A stretch of 64,000 bases of DNA from Smallanthus sonchifolius (Eukaryota; Streptophyta; Magnoliopsida; Asterales; Asteraceae): the NCBI GenBank assembly GCA_023525975.1, contig CM042020.1:16083001-16147000 (forward strand), in the 5' to 3' direction. Of the stretch, positions 1-12,249 are shown in pieces; the first letter of the stretch is position 1, and each line of letters opens with the position of its first letter. The position numbers and the translations under genes are program-made. The notes below the pieces were generated by a model that was given only the letters and a program-made list of their open reading frames with translations, was not told the origin of the DNA and did not search any database.

Positions 1-3000
1 CCATTGAATCAAAGGCATGAGGAGGAAGAGAGTGTGCACGCAGAACACACTGAGAGTGTGCACGAAACAGAGGTTACCCCAACTGGAGACAACAATCCAG
101 GACCTATACAGTTGGAACCCGAAGTCAGGGATGCTATTGCCTGTGAAGTTGTGCTCACCCTGAAGAAAGTATTGCCTGATCTACTATCCGAGGCACTAAA
201 GAAAAGTAAAGAGGATGATGAAGGAGACCATGAAGAGAAAGTGTATGATAGTGATGGGGATGAAGTGAAAGTGGGATCAAGTAATTGTGGGTGCACTTAC
301 AAAGGATTCAAAGACGGAGACCCACCCAAGTTCGATGGGAGCAAGGATTCAGTGGCAACGTTCGAATGGATTGAGAGGATGAACGCTGTAATTAACATCA
401 GCGAGTGTCGACCGGACCAGGCGGTTAAATATGTTGCTCATTCTTTCACCAACGAAGCACTAGGTTGGTGGAGAAACATTCAGAGAACAAAGTCGCCAAA
501 CGCTATCGCCAGAATGACATGGGAAGACCTGAAGAAGTTTATAATTCAAAAGTTCTGTCCCCAGAACGAAATTGATCGAGTGGAAAACGAATTCCTAAAC
601 TTTAAGGCGGGCAACAAGACGCACCGCCAGTATACCTCTAGATTCAATGAGCTAGCTCAACTGGTACCCCACCTGGTGGAGACAGAAGAGCGAATGGTCA
701 AGTATTATGTGAAGGGCCTACCTCAAAGGGTCCGTGTCCATGTGAAAGCCAACCTACCCTCGACCTTCGAGTCGGTAGTGAATCTGAGCAGAATCATCTA
801 CGACGATTATGCCAATGAGGACCCACCAACAGAGACCCAAAAGAGAAAATGGGAGAACCCGTCTAGAGGCACCGGAAGAGGGAATGTAACAACCGAAATT
901 AAGAAACCAAGGTCAGAAGGGTATGAAACTTGGAAGAAATGTGGGAGGCAACATCTTGGCGAGTGTCGAGTCGGCACCACCACATGTTATAGGTGTGGGA
1001 AGGCGGGACACTATTCTTGCGACTGTTTGAGAGACACTAAATGCCAAAGTTGTGGACAATTTGGACATCTGACTAAGAATTGCAGGAAAACCAGACAATC
1101 TGGTTCGGGAAAAGAAAAGGAACAAGAACAGCCAAAGGCTAGGACACGAGCCTACGCCCTGACTGAGGAGGAAGCAAGGGGAAACCCTGATGTTGTGTCG
1201 GGTACGTTCCTAGTTAATGATGAACATGCTGCTATTTTATTTGACTCTGGTGCTAGTAAAAGTTTTATATCCAATGCATTTAGCCGTAAACTAGGTTGCA
1301 CTATCAACACCATAGTAAAGGCCTTTAGCGTACAAACTGTCGTTGGTAAAAACTCGACAGTATTTCAAATAACAGAGGATTGCTTCATAGAAATAGAGGG
1401 TCATAAGTTCCCTTCTAGATTATTCCTTCTCACCTTAGGAGGATTCGATATAGTATTGGGTATGGATTGGCTAGCTGCCAACGAAGCTCAAATCATATGT
1501 AAACGTAATAGGATACACCTCAAAGCTCCTAGCGGCAGTCCAATTACGGTTTATGGGGATTGGAATTGCACGATGCCGAACATCATCTCGATGATCAAGG
1601 CCGAAAGTTACATAAGGCGCGGTTGCGAAGCTTATTTGGCATATGTTATTGATGATAGAATGAAAATGAATGAACTCAAGAATGTACCCGTGGTGTGCAA
1701 CTTTCCGGAAGTATTCCCTGAGGATCTACCTGGGTTACCACCCGATCGGGAAATAGAATTTCAGATTGACTTATTGCCAGGAGCTGAGCCCGTTGCCAAA
1801 GCCCCCTACCGATTGGCTCCGTCAGAAATGAAAGAATTGATGTCTCAACTAGAGGAACTAACAGAAAAGGGATTTATTAGACCGAGCATCTCACCGTGGG
1901 GCGCTCCGACACTATTTGTAAAGAAGAAGGACGGCAGCATGCGCATGTGCATTGACTACCGCGAGTTGAACAAGAGGACAGTAAAGAACAAATACCCACT
2001 GCCTAGAATAGACAACCTTTTTGACCAACTGCAAGGTGAGAGTTGTTTCTCAAAGATCGATCTTAGGTCGGGTTACCATCAGTTGAAAGTAAGAGAAGAA
2101 GACGTACCAAAGACCGCGTTTCGTACGCGTTATGGGCATTATGAGTTTCTCGTGATGTCCTTCGGATTGACCAATGCACCAGCAGCGTTCATGGATTTGA
2201 TGAATAGAATATGTCGACCCATGTTGGATCGATCAGTGATAGTTTTTATAGACGACATACTGGTATATTCGAAAAGCGAGGGTGATCACCACTGTCACCT
2301 AAGGGAGGTTCTAGAGGTGCTAAAGCAGGAAAAGTTGTACGCAAAATTCTCCAAATGCGCGTTCTGGCTTAAGGAAGTCCAATTCCTAGGTCATGTAATA
2401 AACCCAAACGGAATCATAGTGGATCCTGCAAAGATCGAGTCAGTAAAGGAATGGAACGTCCCAAAGACACCAACAGAGATACAAAGTGTTCTGGGATTGG
2501 CAGGCTACTATCGAAGGTTCATTAAAGATTTTTCATGAATAGCCTTGCCACTAACTAAGTTGACACGGAAGGAAGTGAAGTATGAATGGGATCAAACCCA
2601 AAACAACGCGTTTGAAGAACTTAAGGCACGATTAACCCAAGCTCCAGTCTTGACTCTACCTGAGGGAAATGAAGACTTCGTAGTCTATTCTGACGCTTCG
2701 GGGAAGGGTTTGGGGTGCGTACTTATGCAACAAGGAAAGGTAATTACTTACGCCTCGTGGCAACTAAAGATTCACGAGGATAACTACCCAACACACGATC
2801 TAGAGTTAGCAGCAGTAGTTTTCGCATTAAAAATATGGAGGCACTATCTGTATGGAGTCAAATGCACCATTTACTCCGATCACAAAAGCCTGAAAAGGAA
2901 TTAAACATGAGACAAAGGAGGTGGTTAGAGCTACTGAAGGACTATGACTGTGAGATATTGTACCATCCAGGCAAGGCAAACGTGGTGGTTGACGCTTTAA

Positions 3001-4492
3001 GTAGAAAGGAAGAATCGACACCTATCCGGATCAAAGCGTGTCAGCTGATTATAACGCCAGATTTGATGAGTGAAATATCAAAGGCATAAGATGAAGCACT
3101 ATCAGAAGGAAACATAAAACGGGAAAGAATAGTAGGACAACAAGGGAATTTAGATACAAATGCATACGGTGTACGAACTAGGTTTGGCCGGATGTGGATA
3201 CCTAAGATTGGCGAGCTTAGAGCCAAAATACTCGATGAGGCCCATAAGTCTCGTTATTCTATCCACCCCGAGACAAACAAAATGTATCAAGACTTGAAGA
3301 AAGAGTACTGGTGGCCGGGCATGAAGAATGATGTGACTGAGTACGTGAACAAGTGCTTGACGTGTTCACTAGTTAAGGCCGAGCACCAGAAACCATGCGG
3401 TAAAATGCAACCTTTACCAATACCGGAATGGAAGTGGGAGGAGATCAAGATGGACTTCATTACCAAGCTACCGCGAACAGCTAAAGGCAATGATACCATT
3501 TGGGTGATCATCGACCGCTTGACGTAAAGTGCTCACTTCTTGCCAATATGTGAGACTTCTTCGTAAGAAAGACTAGCAGAAATATTTATCAAGGAAGTTG
3601 CGAGTAGACATGGTATGCCGCTGTCGATTGTGTCCAACAGGGATACTAGATTCACGTCAAGGTTTTGGAAGAAATTCAATGAGGCAATGGGCACTAGACT
3701 GAACATCAGCACCGCTTACCACCCCCAAACCGATGGTCAATCGGAAAGGACCATTCAGACCTTGGAGAACATGCTCCGGGCCTGTATCATTGACTTCGGT
3801 GGGAGCTGGGATAGCCATCTACCATTGGCAGAATTTTCATATAACAAAAACTATCACTCGACTATTGGCATGCCGCCATTTGAAATGTTGTATAGGAGGA
3901 AATGTAGAACCCCGGTTTGTTGGGGGAAATTGGACAAAAGGATTTTGCAAGTCTCGAAGTGGTCAAAGCTATTTCCGAGAAATTTGATCAAATCAAGGCT
4001 CGAATGAAAGCTGCAAAAGACAGACAGAAATCATACGCGGATAAGAGAAGAAGGGATTTAGAGTTTCAAGTAGGGGACATGGTACTGTTAAAGGTATCAC
4101 CATGGAAAGGAATCATCCGATTCAGAAGACGTGGCAAACTAAGTCCAAGGTTTGTCGGACCTTTCAAGATTTTAGCGAGAGTGGGTCAAGTTGCTTACAG
4201 ACTCGACCTACCTGTTGAGCTTAGTGGAATACACCCTACGTTCCACGTGTCACACTTACGCAAGTGCCTAGCTGACGACACAGCTCACATACCTTATGAC
4301 GAGATCGAAGTGGATGACAGACTAAATTATGTGGAGGAACCAATAGCCATTATTGACCGAGCTGAGAAACGACTACGCATTAAGTCGATTCCTTTAGTCA
4401 AAATACAATGGAAGCACAGAAAAGGGTCAGAAGCTACATGGGAAAAAGAAGACGAGATGAGGGGATTATACCCTAAATTGTTTAACGTATAA
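1..4492 (+). pseudogene. Ty3/gypsy (Tekay/Del-like) gag-pol, 5'-incomplete and broken
   Basis: Polyprotein of gypsy element A, open at the left window edge, so the true gag start is outside. Seen in order: Gag; two CX2CX4HX4C zinc knuckles (about 990-1095); aspartic protease DSGAS (about 1240); RT with FIDD (about 2248); RNase H (SDAS, DLEL, SDHKSL; 2680-2895); integrase HHCC (3240-3375); integrase core; and a C-terminal chromodomain-like tail (4270-4490). Breaks: TGA at 2536 where the family has Arg (a C-to-T change), a frameshift near 2893, TAA at 3087, stops near 3525 and 3565, and a lost G in a G-run near 3921. The integrase motif usually reading SDRD reads SNRD (about 3640), so a catalytic Asp is probably lost. 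It cannot make a full polyprotein. Confidence 0.95.
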
Positions 4493-5034
4493 GCGGTTTC
4501 GAGGACGAAACCTCTTTAAGGAGGGTAGACTTGTAACATCCCAAAAATAGTAATTTAGTAAACAATAACGCGATAGGGGCTTAATCGACATAAAACAAAA
4601 GAAAAACGGATGGGCTTGGGCTCGGCTCCAACGGGCCGATGAAAGCCCAGGTATATAAGGGGCAAGGCAGCCCACTTCACCATTTCTTCTTCATTTCATC
4701 ATTCTAGAGAGAGAAATGAGAGCTCGGGTCTAGAGAGAGAAAGTCAACGGATCGAAACGAGATTGAAGGAGCACGTTACCGCTGAGCTCGTGAGTAAAAC
4801 CTTCGAATCAGAAGTCCAAATCAGGTAACGATTCGACCATAATCTGAGTTTTTGTTTGTTTTGGGGTTTCTCTGGTTTTAGCTAAATAGGAGACGTTTTT
4901 ATGGATGAAACTTGAAAATAAGCTTAGAACTAGCATCTAAAATGAAAACCGCACCTTTTGATCAAAGAAAATTGTAAGATTAGCATGATCGGATTAACAT
5001 GCAAGAATTGCGGACTTGTCCAGGAAACAGGTGT

Positions 5035-5121
5035 TGCATACTTACCAAGTACGCAGGAGAAAGATCATGCGTACTTACCAAGTACGCAGGAGCAAGGCCC
5101 TGCGCACTTACTAAGTGCGCA
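5035..5121 (+). repeat. 33-bp-period hairpin array TGCGTACTT/AAGTACGCA
   Basis: Three units start at exactly 5035, 5068 and 5101. Each is a 9-nt arm, a 3-nt loop and the reverse-complement arm. Unit 1 has one mismatch. Unit 2 is perfect (TGCGTACTT with AAGTACGCA). Unit 3 is perfect with both arms changed together (TGCGCACTT with AAGTGCGCA). The same hairpin occurs in the copia element at 17384-17610 and in its LTRs. Confidence 0.9.
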
Positions 5122-5786
5122 GGCAGCAGACCAGTAAGTAAAGTCAGTATGTTTAGAATGATTAAACCGTTAGAGTCGGGGTTGGGTCTGATGTGTATTT
5201 AAACTACCTAATTCAGATCGTATGTGACGTTGTTGGACCTTTGTTTAGGACAACCAAGACTAGCTTTTCAGGTGAGTTCTATGTGCCCCCTTCTATGTTA
5301 TGTGCAAACCTTATTAAATGTTTTGGGGCTGAAATGTATACACTAAATGAATAAATTATATGAATGCTAATGTGATCATACGTGATATACTAATATATAT
5401 TTCATATATATGTACGAAAATGAATTATGCACAAAGAATGAATCGTATGATTATATAGAATGAATGAAAGAATAACACAATGTGTAAGAATGAAATCTTG
5501 CTTTATATCCATGTATATATTGCTTGCCAAGTATAAGAAAATGTTACGGATGCTTCGATGATAACGGCTACTTCGGTAGACGGACGACCACGTGATTATT
5601 TTGTAACCGGGACAAATACGTTCCTTCATCAGCTAGGACGTACGAAAGACATTAATGGACGGTCGAAGCAAATGGCATATTATGAATAGTAGAACGGTTG
5701 CATAAATAATAGTCGCATGGGAAACGGATACTTTCGGGTAGACGGGCGAATTACGGCCTACGACGGTAGGACGGTTGTAAGTCATG

Positions 5787-5861
5787 ACGGACGGACACAA
5801 GTTGCCGGACGGTTGTAAGAATAAAATTACGGACGGACACCAGTTGCCGGACGGTTGTAAG
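5787..5861 (+). repeat. 42-bp tandem repeat in LTR A
   Basis: Two 33-bp copies starting ACGGACGGACAC begin at 5787 and 5829, separated by AT-rich spacer. Related GGACGGTTGTAAG fragments lie just upstream. No hairpin arms are apparent. Confidence 0.75.
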
Positions 5862-5990
5862 AATGGCGGGCCATGACGATGGACCGTGGTGCTTGTCTTT
5901 GTGACATTCGCAAACAAATGATGGGTTGATCACCCTTAAGTGTATGACCCATGAAAGTTAAGAAAAGAAAAGGTGAATGCATATATATAT

Positions 5991-6038
5991 ATGTAATCAC
6001 AAAAGAAAGATGAAAGAAAAGCAAAAGTTTATGAATAC

Positions 6039-6105
<67 letters not shown>

Positions 6106-6199
6106 ATCACAAAAGAAAGATGAAAGAAAAGCAAAAGTTTATGAATACGTATTTATATATATGTAATCACAAAAGAAAGATGAAAGAAAAGCAAAAGTT
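5991..6199 (+). repeat. Three direct repeats around an (AT)n microsatellite
   Basis: A roughly 40-bp AG-rich unit beginning ATGTAATCACAAAAG occurs at about 5991, 6101 and 6160. An uninterrupted alternating AT run fills 6040-6101 between copies 1 and 2. This looks like slippage inside the LTR. Confidence 0.85.
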
Positions 6200-6546
6200 A
6201 TGAATGTATATAATTATGTATACTTATAAAGAAAAGAATGATCATACTTAATAGTTTTTAAACTAGAACTCACCAGCGTTAGCTGACTTTTAGTATACAT
6301 TTCAGGTATAGAAAGGAAGGGTCGTGCAAAGGCGTGAAGGTTACCCGACACGAGACTGACATCCCACTTTTATTTATGTTAAGACAATGTTATGTTTCAA
6401 TTTTTAAGACTTCCACTGTTATGACATGTAATTTGAATGATGTTTGCTTCCGCTACTTTTGAATGTTTTAAATTTAAGTTCAGTAATTACGACTATGTTT
6501 ATGAGTAAATCCAACAAGTGAGGTCACCCGGGAATGGGGCCTTACA

Positions 6547-8474
6547 TAAAGAATGTTTGATTTTAAAACCAGGGTTTGTAGTCCTTGAGGATTGGATTTT
6601 AATGAGAACACTGAGGTGTAAGGATTCATATTTGTTGGATATGAATAGTGAGTCAGCTTTAACCAATACTTGTCTATTTTCTAAAGCTTCTGAAAATGAC
6701 TCAATGCTCTGGCATCGTCATTTATGTCACATAAATTTGAAAAACCTAAATAGAATTGCTAAAGGAGCACACGTGGTCGGTTTGCCTTTAAAGGAATTTT
6801 GTGAAGTTAAAAATGTATTTCATATGCTAAAGGCAAACAGCATAAACGACCACACAAACCCAAGCTGTTTAACTTAATTGATTCTGTTCTTCAGTTGCTG
6901 CATTTGGATCTTTTCGATCGTGTAAGTGTAATGAGTCTTGGGAAGAAATCATATTGTCTTGTTATTACTGATAACTACTCACGATTTTCTTGGGTGTTCT
7001 TTTTAAGTAAGAAAGGTGAGACTGCAAATATTCTTAGGCAGTTCATGATACTTGTGGAAAATCAACTGAACTTGAAGATCAAGATTATCAGGAGTGACAA
7101 CGGGACGAAATTCTGAAATGAAGGTCTTGATAGCTTTTGTGCAGAAAAGGGGATTGCACGACAATTCAGCGCTGCTAGAACTCCTCAACAGAATGGAGTT
7201 GCTGAACGAAGAAATCGCACCCTAATAGAAGCTTGACAGAACCATGATTTCTGACTCTAAATTGTCGATATTCTTCTGGGCTAAAGCAATCAATACAGAG
7301 TGCTACGGGCAAAACAGGGTACTACTCAACAAGCATAAACTGAAGACTCCATATGAAATCATGTTCAACTAGAGGCCAAAGGTCGGTCATTTCAGAGCAT
7401 TTGGATGCCTATGCACTCTTTTGCATAATGACACCATTGGGTCCAAATTCGATGCAAAGGCCGACAAATGTTATTTCGTTGGATACTCATCCTGCAAGAC
7501 AGCATACAGGGTTTACAACAAGAGAACCAAGCAGATAGTGGAGTCCTACTACATTGACTGGCAGGAGCTTAACAAAACTGAGGCGAACTCTGGTCCAAAT
7601 TGGTTATTTGATTATGATTCTGTATTTAAGTTGTTTAATATTTTCTCTAACGTTTCTGATATGTCAGATGATGGTTTCTACAAGTACAGCACAGTCGACT
7701 ATAGAATTGATGAAGACCCTGATCAAGGATCATCTTCATCTTCCAGAACTCCAGAATCTTCTTCTCAAGAAAGTGATCATCAAACCACTGATCCCATCAA
7801 CAATGAGACTGCTGCATCTGGCAGCGGTAATGCTTCACAGGAGACTGCTGCATCTGGCAGTGGTAATGCTTCATAAAAGACTGTTGCATCTGGCAGTGGT
7901 CAAGCTTCTCAGGATACAATTCCTGACCCGCATGTTATTGAGGAGCCGGTTCCCATAACTGAAGAAGAAGAAGAAGATCAGCATATCACCAACTTACCTG
8001 AAACGATACAAGAAGAAGAAGTACCAACATTGCGGATTCATAAAGATCATCCCATAGAGGATATCATCGGTCCTCTCTCTGACGGGGTGAAAACAAGGAG
8101 TCAATCTAGAACAATAAATGTCTGCTTGTATTCTGGATTTATTTCTCAAATAGAGCCTAAGAACATCAAGATGGATTTAAGTGAAGCAAGCTGGGTGGAA
8201 GCAATGCAGGAGGAGCTGATGCAGTTTGAAAAGCTGAAGGTTTGGGAGCTCGTGCCACTACCACAAGGCAAGTTGCCCATCAGAACTCATTGGGTTTAAA
8301 GAAACAAAAAGGATCACAATAGAGTTATTGTCAGAAACAAAGCCAGATTGGTTGTGCAAGGATTTTATCAACAAGAGGGAATAGATTATGAAGAAGTATT
8401 TGCACCGGTTGCACGTCTTGAGGCCATTCACATCTTTTTGGCCTATGCCTCTTACAAGAATTTCAAGGTATTTC
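6547..8474 (+). pseudogene. Ty1/copia pol fragment (GAG-pre-integrase, integrase, start of RT)
   Basis: Copia element B, truncated at both sides. Seen: GAG-pre-integrase with LWHRHLCHINLKNL (about 6705-6750); integrase core with DNYSRFSWVFFL (about 6970) and IRSDNGTKF (about 7090) followed by an in-frame TGA; PQQNGVAERRNRTLIEA (about 7180) followed by TGA; a GCL/FVGYS region (7400-7500); an acidic Ser-rich linker with short repeats (7720-7910); and the RT start (MQEEL to EEVFAPVARLEAI, 8200-8440), also with a stop. It runs into a foreign LTR at 8475. The left edge is the LTR of element A, so A appears inserted in B. Several stops make it a pseudogene. Confidence 0.9.
7806..7905 (+). repeat. 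36-bp coding tandem repeat in copia B
   Basis: Three tandem copies of a unit encoding ETAASGSGNASQ-like residues (GAGACTGCTGCATCTGGCAG at its start). A TAA interrupts at the end of the second copy. It lies in the variable linker between integrase and RT, which is poorly conserved in copia polyproteins. Confidence 0.8.
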
Positions 8475-8913
8475 TGTAGGTCCCGGGAGCCTCGTCGCGC
8501 ATCGGAGATAACACGGACCTGTTCTGTGATTTGTGTGGGAACCAAGAAACGAGACAGAGAAACACGAACATAAACAAAAGATAATGAAACAATACGTAAT
8601 CCATAACATAGAAGTAATCCCGTATTACAGACTACATACCGAAGGAGCACACATCTCTCATCTAAGCTCACGGTCTAGGGGCCGGGAGGGCTCGTCCCGA
8701 CCCGGATACCTCTCAACCCTGTTCCAGAAGTTCCACCTACAAATGAAGACAAGTCTTCTATTTATAGGGGCAGGAACACTACCTGCATACTTGTCTAAGT
8801 ACGCAGGACCAAACTGGTGTGTAGGCTAAGTACTCAGAAACACCCTCCTGCGTACTAGCCACGTACACCAATACATAGAATTTTATATATAGTTACAAAA
8901 ACATGCTTCTATA
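8475..8913 (-). mobile_element. 3' LTR of copia C (439 bp)
   Basis: On the plus strand it starts TGTAGGTCCC and ends ACATGCTTCTATA. It matches the LTR at 17851 over nearly its whole length but lacks one or two hairpin units, and its terminal CA has mutated to TA. A purine tract (minus strand GTTAAGAGGGAGTTT, 8914-8928) abuts the inner end, as expected for a 3' LTR. Hairpin units start at 8784 and about 8850. Confidence 0.85.
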
Positions 8914-9817
8914 AACTCCCTCTTAACTATAGCATCAAATTCTATCTATCACTAACACTAATAATCATCAGTTTACAAAGAATATCCTAACATACTCCCT
9001 CTAAACTAATGACATCACGTGTCTTCTGGCGAGACTTGATCTTCTGGCATTCCACTTGAGATCTTCAAATCTTCAAACTTCAGTCTTCATATTTCGAGTG
9101 ATGACAAACCCGACTCCTTCTTAACTGTAGCTTTCATTGTTGACCAAACCAAGTGCTTCAATAATAACCAACTAACCCAACACAACTCATTGTAGTTCAT
9201 CCCCTCAGCAGTAGCAACCTCCACCCTGACTTAGAATTCCTCCAGATCAGCTGGCATATGATAGAGAGTTTGAATTTCCAATAACCTGCATCAAACTGAT
9301 CAGCTCCCATAGGAATTCTAGTAAGATAAACTTTAGTCTTCACACCAGATGTGTCCAACTCTATCCAGTATCTCACGAGTCAACCAAATCCCTGAAGGTG
9401 TTCATTTCCAATTTCCCCTTTCAATGTAAGCTTCTCCTGACTAGACCAGAAACAAGGGTATGTTTCCTATCCCATCGACCGATGATAAAAGGTTCCATCT
9501 TCATCTAATAATCCAACGGATATCTAGCTTCATCTTGAAAACACTTGATAGAATCAAACACAAAATCATGCTCAGTAGTGATCACCTTATATCCAAAGTC
9601 CAACATTCTTCAATTAGATCTTCATTCCTGGTTTACACCTCCTAATCTGTATACGTTCACTGTGGTGAAGTTCCATAACTAGGTTGTCTATCTGGATTCC
9701 GCCCAGATCCCAAGTGAGAAATCCCATCATAATTGAATCACATCAAATCTTGAACACAGGCTTGACCAATGAGCACGAAAAATATAGTTTACACGAGAAA
9801 TCATGGTTGATGATACA
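8914..9817 (-). other. Internal region of copia C, left part
   Basis: About 0.9 kb of moderately AT-rich sequence with no frame that I recognise as gag, protease, integrase or RT. It ends at the ATACA target duplication (9813-9817) of element D. Probably non-coding filler of a non-autonomous element. Confidence 0.55.
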
Positions 9818-9954
9818 TGTAATATCTGATATATTCCGACCTATCTTTTGCACGTATTACTAAATTTAAAACTCGATTTCATGATAAATCTATTCTCGTA
9901 AAACAATAAAAATTGATTTTAAATTAATATATAAAGAATGTACACTTGAAGCAT

Positions 9955-12249
9955 ACACTTCATAAATTCATGATTCAAAAACTTTCCTCAATAACCTTTA
10001 TTCTATGAGTACCATCTCAAATACTATACACTTCATAAATTCATGATTCAAAAACTTTCCTCTATAACCTTTATTCTATGATTCTTAAGTCCCGTCTTGT
10101 CACATGACAGCATGCTTACTCGTCATGACCTAAAGGAGTTACCTTCAAGAAGAAATTCTTACGAGACTATACTTAAAGACTATATACATAAACTTATATT
10201 TATGCAAATACTACCGAAGAAGCTTCATGATCGTTGTAATACAACCCTTAGAACTATGTATTACCCTACAAATTCTTCTACAAAACTTCATTATTTTATA
10301 AATATGACACCTAAGAGGTAACCCTTGTATTTTTACCTTACCTCCTTAGCACTTAACCAAGTTTCATTTGATAACTAACTCAAGACTTTTATACATCTCA
10401 AAACTTTCATACGCCCTTAAACTTCATGATCCTTGTAATACTAGCACATTTAAAACCATGTATTACCCTACAAGCTCCTTTACAAACTGCATTATTTTAT
10501 AAACTTGACACTAAAGGGAAAACTCTTGTTTTTTCATTTTATCACTCACAATTTCATTTGATGATTTACTCAAACTTTGTTACACTTTTATACATCTCAA
10601 AACTTTCATACGCCCTTAAAACTTGCACATCACCGATTCTTGTAAACAAAACTTAACGCCTTTTTAACCTAAAGTACATTAACAAGGGATTAGTAACCTG
10701 ATCGTTTTCCCGCAAGAGGAGAAGCCTACTATAGACAACCTCCACGTTTAAGACTCTAAACCCATAATGAACCTCGACATAGTACCGTAAACCCAAACAT
10801 CGGTGACAACAACCGAAAGAAGTTGTAGGCCCATGAAGATGTTCTGGCTAGGGAAATAGGGTACATAAGTGAGTCCTTGTGACCCACCCCTTCTTCCGGG
10901 AATTCTCTTCGTTAGCCCACCAACTTCAAGCCAAAAGCCATTTTTTTATATATTACTTTGATGACTCGGTATTATGAATAAAAACCTTTTTGAACATATT
11001 AAATCAACTCACTTACACACCTTAATTTTTCCGTTTAAATCGTATTATGTAAGGGCTAGAAGTCCCAATTTTGAAACATTTAACGAAAGTTATTTTGAAA
11101 TTTATCTTGTTATCACTTACTAGCTTGACTTTCCTTCTAGCACTACAAACTTAACACTTCTACCCAAACACTTTCGTCAAGAGTAGCTCACGTTAGTACT
11201 TGAGATAATTAACAACGTTGCATTAAACTATAAAAATCCTAAGTGACACACGCATACTTGAAGAATAAACTTTGAATAAACCTTCTGATTCGTAAGCACC
11301 CTTTTAAAACAACACGACTTACGAACCACTGTCGTAATCAACTATGATCCTTACCCTTTATATAGACTTAACACTTCTAAACTTGACCTATTTTTCGTTT
11401 GGCAAATCATACAGACCTTTTATAAAGTCCTACCTATACTACTTATTGTTGCCTAACTCGTCGTTTTTGAACCTCTTGATTTCATTCTATACAAAAGAAA
11501 AAAACTATGCCTGTTGTTATGAAACGAGATAAATCATTTGTAAACACACTATCGTAAACCTTATCGAAACTTTTTCCCGTTACCCTATGCTAGGAAACTT
11601 TCCTCATCCAACTCTTGTCACATAAAAGACTTACTATAAATCACAACGGGAACTAAAAGCTCAAATACACGTTGCTAAAACATTAAACTTCGTATACACC
11701 ACTATAAGGTCGGAGACTTTCGAGTCATGTAAAACTTGTACAAATACTCAATCCCGTATTCCTGAAACTAAACACCTTCTAAACCACCAAAGGGAGCATG
11801 TACAACAAAGGATCATGTAAAGCTTAATATTGAAACTTGAAATCAATTGACTTATCCTACTATCAAACTCATACTTGGATTCTTAGTCTTGAAAACTTTT
11901 TGAGTTCATCCTAACTAAACCTTGTAAGACTTGATAAACGTTCATTCCGTAAACACGAGAAAACTTCACTCTTGAGACTAGAAACTAGAACGAAGGAGGA
12001 CATTGCTCTCTTTATTAGAGTACCTCCCTAGTCTTCTCTTCAAACTCAAACATCGGGATCCACCTAACCTTCTGGACAACTCGAATCTTCTATAAGGGAG
12101 CGTATAACGGTTAATTTTATTCTTAACGCTGTCCCACGCCTCTCTTAAATACTAGAGTATTTAGATAACCATTTTATACTCAAAGCTTAATCGTATACTT
12201 CTATACACTGAAGCTAAACTAATAGACTTTAAACTATTATATACTTGAC
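9955..12249 (+). other. Internal non-coding region of element D
   Basis: AT-rich sequence without recognisable retroelement domains on either strand. Two near-identical copies of a roughly 67-bp block (CTTCATAAATTCATGATTC) lie at about 9957 and 10028. Related phrases (CATCTCAAAACTTTCATACG) recur near 10395 and 10593, suggesting old local duplications. Confidence 0.6.

Larger units (their letters stand above)
4532..6546 (+). mobile_element. 3' LTR of gypsy element A (2015 bp)
   Basis: Starts TGTAACATCC directly after a polypurine stretch (AAGGAGGGTAGAC, 4518-4530) and a GGACGAAACC motif typical of plant gypsy 3' ends. It ends GGGGCCTTACA, an imperfect inverted match to its start. It contains a 33-bp hairpin array (5035-5121), a 42-bp tandem repeat (5787-5861), an AT microsatellite and three copies of a 40-bp AG-rich repeat. 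The sequence after 6546 is copia coding DNA, which sets the right border. The other LTR is outside the window, so the target duplication cannot be checked. Confidence 0.85.

Noticed and set aside
8914..9817. Decayed pol of copia C
   Set aside because: No copia motif (integrase, RT YVDD, RNase H) found in any frame on either strand.
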